The notes under the pieces were generated by a model that saw nothing but the letters and a program-made list of their open reading frames with translations, made no database searches and had not been told where the DNA came from. From Spisula solida (Eukaryota; Mollusca; Bivalvia; Venerida; Mactridae): a DNA stretch of 64,000 nucleotides. The DNA lies in contig OX365952.1 in the NCBI GenBank assembly GCA_947247005.1, positions 3,122,501-3,186,500 of the forward strand, given 5' to 3'. The position numbers and the translations under genes are program-made. Of the stretch, positions 30,301 through 42,300 are shown one piece after another (the first letter of the stretch is position 1; the number at the start of each line of letters is the position of its first letter).

Positions 30301-33300
30301 TCTGAAATATTTATAGTATTTCCCGCTATATCTGGCCGTGTGGTCTGCAAAGTATCTGGAAGTGCCAGGAAGCTGTGTATCGGTGCTATACCAGGCTGTC
30401 TATTCGAAATAAGAGCTAGGCGCATTATTATATTATATTATTTATTTATTATTTATATTGGGGTCCAATATCGCAAACTGACTTTAATTCAAACAGTACA
30501 GTACTAATACTATAGTAAAAAGATATTATTAAGTCGGACAGGGAAGGCATCACTCCACTTATCCAGCCGATCACAGAAAACATATCAAAACATACAAGGT
30601 CCAATAGCTAACGCACAAACGAACGGGGAAATGACCGGCAAGTCCCAGCAGCTGCTGTCGAACTGCCGAATGAACTAGTTTCAGCAATCATAAAGCTGAA
30701 TGCTCAAGCTGAATAAATTAGTTTACAAAGTATTACGTCTAACAAAACTAGTTTTAGCTGTCTGAAGTCCTAACAAGCTAAAGAATAACAGTATTAAAAA
30801 TATGAATGCCATGGTTTCATAAATTGTGCAGAATACGTTAGATGACTTAGGCTATATTGTTTCCAATACTTACACTTGTTTCGTATAGAATGTATGCACT
30901 GTAAATGTGTGTTGATGTCCGCCTCCACACTTTGAATACCAACTTTTACTTCCGGTCTCTGTAATACATAATACATAATAAAGTACAAATACATTGTACG
31001 CGACAAGTCACACTGCTGCAGTCACCATTTCTTTATCATCTGCTGTGGCGATTATTTCCAAATTGCAATTTTCAAATTGCCATCAAATTGTGTAACCTTG
31101 TTTTGTGGGGCATAGTTTTGCATGAAAATAAGAAAATTATTATTTCGCTCACGATAAAACAAGAAGATCGGTAACAATAGCAAAATTGATTGGTCGTGAA
31201 ATTAAAGCCTATGCCCCACTGACAATCTTTTGCCTCGGCGAAGTTCTCCCGATGGAAATTCATGAGCTTCCGGATACATCTGGAACGGGTCATCGTGGTT
31301 TAGGAGAAGTCATGAGACAAGTTGCGAAATCGGGAAGAATCGTGATGATTCGGGGGCAGCGGGATAATCCCGATGAACATTATACGTAGGTCCTACTTCC
31401 TCGAGGATGTAATCCCGAATCAGTTAGGAGCTTCGGAAGCGTCGGGGACAGGTTTTGGATAACATCGGGAGTCATCGGGAGTCATCGGGGGTCATTGGGA
31501 GAAACTATGTGTAATTCCATATCGCCGATGATGAATTCCTCAGTGACTTAAATGATGTAAAGTTTACCTTGCGAACTGTAAGGGTATCTCTGTGCAGGGC
31601 GTCTACATCATGGGATCGTAGTTCGTTGTGTTTGCTGAAGAGATACATTAAACGTTGATGTTGTTACCACGGGCGATTGTTCTTTACCACCTATATTCCT
31701 TACTTGTTTACTAATGTTATTATTTTGTTGACCTAAGGCATATTGCTGATAATGCAAATTAACTTTGAACTTTCAATTATTATTATTATTAAACAAAGAA
31801 ACGAGAATCATATGTTGCAAAATGGGAATAAACTATCAAGAAAATGATATGACAAACATTTTCAAATGCAACTTGTCATTCTCGTGTCGTAGTATTACGT
31901 TTGAACCATGTTCTTCGCATCGCGCACCTGTATTATCTAGTCCAGTTCGCCAAATACGTTATTGACATAAGGCGTGTAGTTATGTTTTATAACCAAGGTG
32001 TTCTTCACCTCGCACGCCTGTATTATCAAGTCCAGTTCGCCAAATACATTCTCGAGGCGTCTTTCAATTACTAGGTCATTAAATAACATACCGTTTTAAA
32101 GTCATTTTCACTTTGCTACGGGAAATGGAACCTATCTTTGGAAATTCTGAAATACATGGAAACACAAAATGTTCCAAAATCTTGTACGAGTCATATCCTA
32201 GAATTTATATTCCTATATCATCAGCAGTAATATTTTAAAGTGCCATGGTTTGATCTCAAGCTTACAATGTTTTAAAAAAATAGAATAACGATAAAATGTG
32301 TTTGAAATTTCCCATTCAAACTGAGGCATAATAATTTACCGTCTTATTTTCTCATTCATCACCGGTTAATTTATTTATAAACTAAATATTCTGAAGCGTT
32401 ATAACATCATACAACGGTAAGACATTTAAAAAATACTCTTGAAATAGGAGAGTCATCATTATGCTTGCGTGTAATAGAAATGAAGTTTTAATAATTCTTA
32501 TATAATTACCTCCGATATGTTGATCTTCAATTTCACTAAAACCTTCTGTTGAGTTTCTGAAAAAAGACCAACGTGATATTATTAATTAAAGTTTAACTGA
32601 GATTCAGAAGTATTTGTTGATTCGCCATCCTAATTACATCGTCTTTTAAAAGTTTACTTGGTATTCCAACTAGCAAGATGGGGACAATAAACCACATTTA
32701 AAGGGTAACGTAATAGTTTTACAAAACTGCAACAAACACTCAATTTACAATTTTAACCTCCGTGTTTGGAGAATACACAATTAATTATTACGTAAATTAT
32801 GATTACGAGTACTTATGCAGATAGTCGGGTGTGCATTGACTTTGTAGATGTATCATGGGCATTTGGAAAGACTACCTTCAGAAGAAGAACAAAACACCTT
32901 TCAAAAAGCCAAATGTAATACACCCTCAAATTCAAAATAACTGCACAATTGCGGATGTAATTAAGCCATACAACGGCGAGCGAGAGGTTATGTAAGGAAT
33001 AGACGGCTATAGCTACGTGGCCAAAGGAGCACATGTGTTCATGTGATAAAATTTAATGCCAATAAAACGATGGATCACATACTTTTTTACTTTTGTTGGC
33101 GAATGTCTCAAAGTAATGTTATCAATGGCATCGACAAACATCGGTGTTCCTTTCACGTCCAAATGAATGGTCTGCAATATGAGACAAAAAAACGTATAAA
33201 ATACTTTCAATTTTGTTACCGATTAATGTTATAAAGATTGTGGGATTAGTTGCCAAGCTACGTTACTCGCTTACATTGACGGATTCCGTGGTTACTTAAG

Positions 33301-36300
33301 TTTCCAACATGTTCTCTGTCCATAAGCTGAGATTATGATACATATCTATCTAGACGATAATGGCAAATAGCTCGTCCTTTAATCCAGCCACTAAATTCTC
33401 AGCATCTAAGTTCAGTGAAAACCACTCACAACATAAACTCATAACAAATCGGTCAGGGACGGCAGCACCCAGCAGAAAAAGCACAACACGAAAGGCATAT
33501 AATGAACAAATAGTTTGCTAGGCATAAAGTGGCTCAGGTCAACATGACGAATATTGAGTTTTGATGAGGTTTATTTGACTATTTAAGTTTTATAATTGTA
33601 CATCAATAACACCTGTGTGAAGCTATAATAACGGTAACTTTCAACTCCAAGAATGAATTATAATGTCGTTATATAGAACGGTTGTTGCTCAAGAGAATGT
33701 CGCTGTAGAGAGGTTGTTTGTATATTAAGGTTCAGAAATTAATTTGATAAAACTTTGTGGCGTCAGACACTTCGTTATGGGGAGAAACACTCGTGCGTTC
33801 AGGGAACGCTACCAACATTTTACGTTAATAAATCACAATATTTGTCGCTTTAATCGTTCTTGAACGCCTTGTTCGGCACATTCACTTTAAACATGTAAAA
33901 CCCCGCTTTGTTCGTTCGCATTTCGTAAAATGTACGAATGCACGGGGTTTACTATTACACACCAATTGTTTGCCTCTGTCAGCCATTTATGTACGATACA
34001 CAAGTTTAGGCACACAGCCACGGTCTATGGTTAGCCGAAATTCGCTCGCGTGACAAACACATTTTTTAACAAAGCGTTCAACGAATCACAGGTACGAAAC
34101 GTTACTTAACATTTCGTCACTAAATCCTTCCTTGAACGCACTGCTGGTACATACCTTGTTATGAAGTCTGTGAACAGTCGTAGAACTTTTATGAACACGA
34201 ACAAATTTGATTCCGTCTGTTGCACGTGATACCTCGTAATCGTGTTCCATGTGTCCTTAAAACACAAATATGTATCATGATTCTAACTCATTAAAACATT
34301 AATTAGACTCTAACACATTATTGAAACATCATTAATGACAACGAAATCAGTTGGTACTATATTGTGATAAGGTTATACTTGCAAAGGTATTCGTAGCAAA
34401 TGTTTGCGCCGCGGATCGGATGTTTTGCAAATTCTGATTAACCAACTAACTAAATGTGCATGTAAAATTGGTGTTTCTGTAATCCGGAGAGGCAAATACT
34501 GTTGCACTATTGTCAGATGACTATGTACGCCAGTTAAACGAACTCGTATGCCTGTAAGCGATTATTTAAATGATAACCCTTCTAGATAAAATGCACTTAG
34601 CCTATTCATAGCAACCTAGATATAACGCACTTAGCCTATCCATAGCAACCTATATATAACGCACTTAGCCTATCCATAGCAACCTAGATATAACGCACGT
34701 AGCCTACCCATAGCAACCTAGATATAACGCACGTAGCCTATCCGTAGCAACCTAGATATAACGCACGTAGCCTATCCGTAGCAACCTAGATATAACGCAC
34801 GTAGCCTATCCATAGCAACCTAGATATAACGCACGTAGCCTATCCATAGCAACCTAGATATAACGCACGTAGTCTATCCGTAGCAACCTAGATATAACGC
34901 ACGTAGCCTACCCATAGCAACCTAGATATAACGCATGTAGCCTATCCATAGCAACCTAGATATAACGCACGTAGCCTATCCATAGCAACATCCGGCAAAC
35001 AGCGAGGCACACTACGTGACTGTTGTCGACAGGTTGTTTTTGTTAATACGTTAAGTGCAATAGTAACGTTCCATACCTTGTTGTAGAGTTTATTTTGTTG
35101 TAACGGCACGGAATGTAATCTACAAAACATTTTACATTCGGTTCAGCTTAGGAAGTACACCTACCTGCATGGTCCTCCTCGTGTGATGAAAACGTCCATC
35201 GATTGCTGTCCTCAATCTGACAACGAAATAAAATATAGTGTTACAATGGTTAAGTGAACCACGTGTTAATATTGGTGAATTTTTCAATTTACTAAATTCG
35301 CTAATTTTTCATCTAGTGTAAATGTTAACATACAAACAAAGAACCCGATAATAAATTAAATATCGCGATTTTTTCGTAAGATAAAGTTGTTATTTTAAGT
35401 CATCTCCAGTATAAACTAGCGTAACTACGGTATGTCTAGCTTTCTGAATAAACTTTCATACTTTCGGCATACGAAAGTCATACATGCAGGTTAAAGTGTG
35501 ACTACGACATTAACGGTGGAAGATCATGAAATATTCTAATGACTCCTGAATGTCAATTCTCTGGAAAACTATATTATAATATTGCTGGAATGAGCAGCTA
35601 CACGGCTGTAACTGCTGTTATTATCTTTGCTGACTTCACCATGGTAACATAATGCGGGGAATATCTTACCTTTACTTTAACGGACAAAGTACTGGCTAGT
35701 ACTTTCTTCATGGTAAGAATTTCATACATCTCTTCTGGATGAAAATGTACAAGTGATACAAGTCCGTCTTTACCAACTGTGAAGTAGAATCTGAAACGGC
35801 ATTTCCTGTTTATTAAGCAATGGTTATTTTTAGGAAGGTATAGTTCGCCTATGATAAAACTAGACTTTGTTTACAAATAAAAAGGAAACTTCAATGCATT
35901 TCCGATGTCCATTTTTGTTTGATCTTGTCAGTGATCACGTTTAATGCGTCTAATCTTTCAATCCACAGGGATTGCAAGCGACCAGTCGACCATACAATGT
36001 TGATAGTATCAATGTTTATTGATTGATAGGTCTAGAGTTATCTCCGATGAGCTATATATTTCTATTTTCTGATCTGTAACTTATTTAATCATCGTGTGAT
36101 TTTATTCGTTATACAATACTGCAAATATGATTTAAATGACTTAAAATAATCAACCTGACAGTAAAGCGGCAACACACGGACTGTTTATGAGTGCTTTGTT
36201 AATAATTTCTCTCAATGAAACTCGTTATTTGATAAGATTAGGGCTGGGTCATTCAAGCAATACCTTACACATCAACGTTAGTAAAGCCTAGGTCCCACTG

Positions 36301-39300
36301 GGCATTATCTGCCTCGGCGATGGAAATCAATAAGACATCGGTAGGCATCGGGAATGGACTCCTCGTGGTCTAGGGGAACTTCGGGGAAATTTTAAGACAA
36401 TGTTTGAAATCGTGAGGAATTGTGATAAATCGGGAGGGATCGGGTGAACTCCCGATGTTTTATGCGTCGGTCCAACTGCCTCGGGATGCTCTTTCGGTTG
36501 AAGCCAGGAGGTTCCCCGATGTCTGAGAGAAGCTCCCCGATGTCTCGGGGAAGCATAGGGAAGTCTTAAGGCAGTAAGCGACATCGCATGTACATCGGGA
36601 AATTTCAAAACAAATATTGGGCATCCCAGAGGCTTCACTGACACATCGGCGATGTTTCGCTAAAGTGTCAGGAACCTTCGGAGATATTTAAATATTTGGC
36701 GAACATTCGGCGATATTTCGGTGAATCATACGCGGTCTTGTGATTTAATTCCCGAATATTCGTTAATGTGTATCGGGGATGATTCGGGGGGGATTCCCAA
36801 TCCCGATGAATTCCCGACGTTATACGTCGGTCCCACTGCCTAGGGAATGCACCCCCGATGACAATTAGGAGCTTCAGAGACAAGCACTTCAAAATCATCG
36901 GGAGCATCGGGAACTATCGGGTGCCATCAGGAAAATTATGTGTAATTGCTCATCTGTTGGCGCTAAGCTTAATAAAACGCTTTGTTATTCTGTGCTTTAT
37001 TTTCATTCGACTAAGACAATCGTATTTTTCCAGGTTTGCTAATGAGCTCCAACGTTGATGGAAGGCATTTGTATCGTATTGGATCGTTTCAATAGTTCAT
37101 TGTAAATACTTAAAACAAACAAGTGTACCACTTAGAACTAATGATATGGAACAAGGTATAATTACTTCTCAGCAAAGTTCCAATGTTCCGGGTTGTCAAC
37201 AACTGAAATAGAAGCATATAATTGTACGTATTAATTTTCCCTACTTAACACGACATTTACGTGCAACATTTGGTTTTCAAATTACTTACAAAATGATTCA
37301 TGTAGATGTGAGTTTCGATGCAACTTGCAATGAATACGATGAACGTTAAAAATGAACAGGACTTAAAAATTGTCATATTCTAACCAGCTTGGTTAAACAT
37401 TATGGATGAAAATATGTATCATCAGAAAGCGAAATCCTTTTCCTACAACCGAAACAATTATTAATAAAAAAACAAATACACGGTCTGAGAGTTACAGGGT
37501 CTGAACAGGGTGCTGATCGGGCATTAATGACGTCACACTATTGTCAATGACGTCACGCTATTTTACAAGGCATAAGTGCCTCTTATATGGATATTGGATA
37601 CGCTGTTTATAATGGTAATGGGAATGAATGCTTTCCTGTACTTCACTGAACCATAACTGTAAATCGTTTGTGAGAATCGCATGTAATTTTCAGGATCAGA
37701 CATCGAACATATGGGCAAGAATACGTGCCAAGAAACGTTGGTATTCTGACAATGCCTCGGTCACTGACGTCACGAACATTGTTATAATTTTCTACTACTG
37801 TCCTGTCTTTCAAGTTTGAACAAACACCAATAAACCGTTTGTGTCATTCTAAAAGTAACGTACGACTTGCAAAAACCGTTCCCATTGTAGTAACGATATT
37901 ATCATACGATACCGAGGGTATGTCATCATTATGTTGACAGGACCTGGTATTTGTCCTATGTTTCCTATGTTCTGGTTACGACACATTTGCGCTACGACGT
38001 TTGAAAACTAACAATAAGTATTAATTGCTCATTATTATTGTGTATGCGCGTCATTGGCTTTTCATTACGGAAGTACGGAAGCGTAGAACGGCCACAAGTT
38101 AACAACTAGTTAATTATCCTCGGCCTAGAGGCCGAGGGTATATTGGAATGCCAAAAGAAAATTGACTCTGGAGGAGCACGTGACCACATGGCAATGCCTG
38201 ATTGGCTAATGTGTCAGTCTGACCTAAGGTGAGTCTAGACAGTACATTTTGGTTTAAAATGTACTGTGTAGTTACATGTAGTATACTTCTACCACACAGT
38301 TTCTGGAGATGTACCGTCTAGACACATCTTCATGAATTCGCCAATGGTATGCTGTAAATGGTCTCAGTGTTTGAATCACGACAGGGGGTCTGCTTTGTTA
38401 CTATTGATGTAGAATGTTTGAAAATGGTTAGGCCAAAATAATTTATGGAGTGTTTCCACGTTGATTAGGTAGGATTAACCGGTAGTCTAACCAACAAGCG
38501 GTTTCAGCCATATACACATAGTAGAAATCATGGTGTGCACGAATTATCGATAAAATACAGCTACGACTGATAACTGCAAATAAGCCGTTCGATGAAGAAC
38601 GTAGTGCTATTGTTACTACGTCTTTTTGTAATATCCAAATTAGAATCGAATTAATAAACATGTACCTGTGTTTTATTTAAAATACAGCATCCAAACTAGT
38701 GACTGTGCTTTATTATACGATAAAACACATGTACACATTCATTATTTCTTAAGTAAAGTTACTGTTGCAAATACTAGTCTGGCCGAGGAAAACTATTTGA
38801 TTTGTATAAGTTTTGCACTTAAAATTGACTTTCGTTTTGTGGTTTTGACTTAATAATTAAAATGAAGCCATTCAAAGTACTAAATAAATGTGTTAAACTT
38901 ATTTTGAATATCTTATAAGCGACTAACTTCCTTGCATCTAACGAGATCATCATTTCTAGATACAGATCCCATTAGACGTAAAAACGTTAATGGCATTGGC
39001 AAAACATTTAGATAAAACGACAAAACGCAAGTCGATTTAGTGCAAAGTATTAAAACGTGGTCGTTTTACGCATCCGTACTTCCGCAATAAAACGCACAAT
39101 GTTTTGGTAACGTTTTATATCTAAAGCTATGACAGTATTAAAGATGCTTCGTATTACGTATAGATAAACCACAATCGTTCGGGCGTAACTGTACTTTTAA
39201 TAACGAAATAATCCAGGTAAAAGGGGCGTAATCGGAATAGACACAATTAATTAAAATCGTAGCTCAAATCGTCCTCCATGACGCAGTAGGCTAAGCTACT

Positions 39301-42300
39301 GTTTATGGATCTAAATATATTTTGCTTGGGTTCGAATCTCACCCATTTGGATTTATTTTTAAATTTTGCTAAATATAACATGCGCGTGCATGTCTATTTT
39401 ATATATACTTCTACAATATACCTATTTCCTTTGTATTTTAATCCTTAAAAACATTCCCACATCAAATATGTTGAAATATCGGCCATCGGTCACCTAAAAT
39501 GTGCTCCTTATATTACCAGATTAAACGCTTATTAATTTTGACGTTTCTACAGATTATTCTTAGAGTGGTGTTTCCAGCGATACCAATGATGAAAATAGTT
39601 TGTAATTCAACCCGAATGTCATCTGAGCACTAAATACAATATTCAGGGCGGACTAAAATAATAAAATAAACTAAACAAAGCAAATTTGTATTAAACCTAA
39701 AACATAATTTTATTATTCATTAAGTAATAAAATATATTGAAAAACTCATGTATTATGTTACTGAAACAAAAGTGTTTAGCAGCGGACTCGAACCCACAGC
39801 CCATAAAAAAGTATGCGAATGTTCCAAGTATAGATCATCTTAACCACTAGGCCACGCTGTCAACCTCAAAGTTAACGAGAATATTTAATATGTATCCATA
39901 ATCTATCAGAAAAATAACGGTACGTATTATTTCAACCTTAGCAAATGAACTTGTCCTAGGGTCATATTTCGAAGGTCGTTGTACATCTATAGTCGTCATA
40001 CATTGTTTTTAGTTTTAGTGGGCAGCACCGGATGCGTGATACCATGGTTTACCAAGTGCAAAAGATTCAATATATTTATAATTCAAAAATTAAAATTATC
40101 AAAATGTTATGTTGTTTTCTTTGCAACCGTTAACTTAACCTTCATACAAGCGTCAAATACAGCTATCAAATTTAAGAAAGCCAATAACTATAATCGATTG
40201 AAGGTTTAATTTTGAAGACATCGTATATTAGACAAAATATTATTTATCACAAACAGAGATAACGCCTGCTCAACAAGGAACTTATAAAAATATGTGAACC
40301 CATAATATAAGTTTCTTGTCTGCCACATGTTTGCCAAACAGTCTCAAAGCGTCCTGTTATCTTCGACTTTTCATATATGTAAATATACAAAAAATGTAGA
40401 TATTTTTTCAAACGCTTCCTCATATGTCCATCAACTACTTTTATAAATTGATAAACATTGATTTGTGTAAATATTTACTTTGAAATATTGTAAGGATATC
40501 ACTTCATGTTCAACACTACTCAAGACTATTTATCAATGCCTCTTATAAACACTTAAATTACCCGCAAACAGATTTGTGCTACTTCATGTTTGAACTGATA
40601 AAATATCCACTTCTGTTTTGATTGGTAGACGTGCTTGGTTTTTGAAGTATTTTAAAGCATGGCCATATCTCAGTTCAACTACAAAGGATTAATCATAAGC
40701 ATATGGAATCAATTTATTCAACTACTTCCGCATAGATAAGTGTCTTGTTACGTTCGCGTTTTTTTGGCCATACCAGACCACGTTTGTGTGGCTGGTTTTT
40801 TGTGCTTCTTATCATTTTAAGGTCAAACGTGTCAGTCAATAGATCAATTCAAAATGTCTTGACTCGATTTAGAACATTTGTAGCCTAACAAGCAAACAAC
40901 GATAAACTATTTGTGGTAATACGTTGGTTTTCAAACTTATCATTTAGCAAGATAAATCTAGAAGTAAAGTCTGTATGATTAAAACGGACATACCGTTGTC
41001 AAGATTAAAAGGGATTTGTTGATACTCGTTACATAAAAGTAGATTTTTATCGGAATAAAATCTTGCAAATGTGGGCTCTTCTACCGCCAGTTTTTTATTT
41101 AAACAATATGTTTATAGCCGGATAACAGAATATTCTTCTCAGCGAAATAAACCCTGTGTTGTTTCAACAGATCCAGATGGACGGCAACACAGCTGAACGA
41201 AACACCAGTAATCAGTAATACTGATGCCAACGACTGTAAATGACACTGGCGCCCAATGACACTTTCTTTTTCCCAACCATTATAAGCAACATATGTGCTA
41301 ACTGCACCCACTGCAAGCAAACGACATTGGTGTTCACTGTTATCTACTGATGCAAGCGCAACTAAGGCCCGCTGTCCTGCTTTCATAACCGCGATAGATA
41401 CTGGTACGCCTATTGCAGTAAGGACCATTTGTACATAGTAACACTGTCCCTACAACAGATACCTGCGTGCAGTAGCCCCGTACCTTGTTACATGTATACG
41501 GTAATTATGTAACCTGCTCTTGCAAACAATACACGTATTTCTGATGCGTGAGGGATATCGTATATTGTGTTTTCGGTGCAGGAGTCATCATTTCCGTTAC
41601 TATTTTAAAGCGGGAAAATCCTTTTTGCATAGCAACCACTTTAGATATTTCTCATGCTTTCTGATATTATTTTCAGATGCTTCCTGGATACAACTTAAGA
41701 CAAAGTTAGTTTTATTCTTAGCTGAAATAGTTTACTATCAGTTTAAAAATTATTACGAAATACATAAGAAGCTTTATGAATACCACCCTAAGTCACAATG
41801 GTTACATCTAGATTGGTTTAACAATGAACAAACGTAAGTAACCTGTTCAACTCAATGGAAAAATGTCGGTTTAAAAATACATGTAAATTTATGTGGTTCA
41901 CATAAGGTAGTGGACCAATTTTTGATGCATGTTATCACACAGTGTAGGGACATGGAATCACCTAGGTCATATAGGAAATATTGCATACAAATAGTAAATA
42001 GAAGCTACAACGGAAGGTGTGCATTATAAATGTGCTGGTAATAATAATAATAATAATAATAATAACAATAATTATAATAATAATTATTATAATAATAACA
42101 ATTATAATAATTATAATATTTAGAGAAGGTAACATGTACAGACCACAGGTAACTGTTTCATCGATTAAGAGAGAAAATATATATATTTTTTTGTAAAATT
42201 TATATATTCATTACAAGGTTAGATTTCATAGAAATTGACAAGGTGTTCAAGGTATCAAAACAAAAATTGCCATAGGAGACAAAAATATAACAAAGTTGGA

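Noticed and set aside
31186..31389. 67-codon plus-strand frame
   Set aside because: Lies wholly in the ATCGGG-rich MITE; chance frame in repetitive DNA.
34586..34990. CRISPR-like array
   Set aside because: Units are contiguous without spacers; it is a minisatellite in an animal intron.
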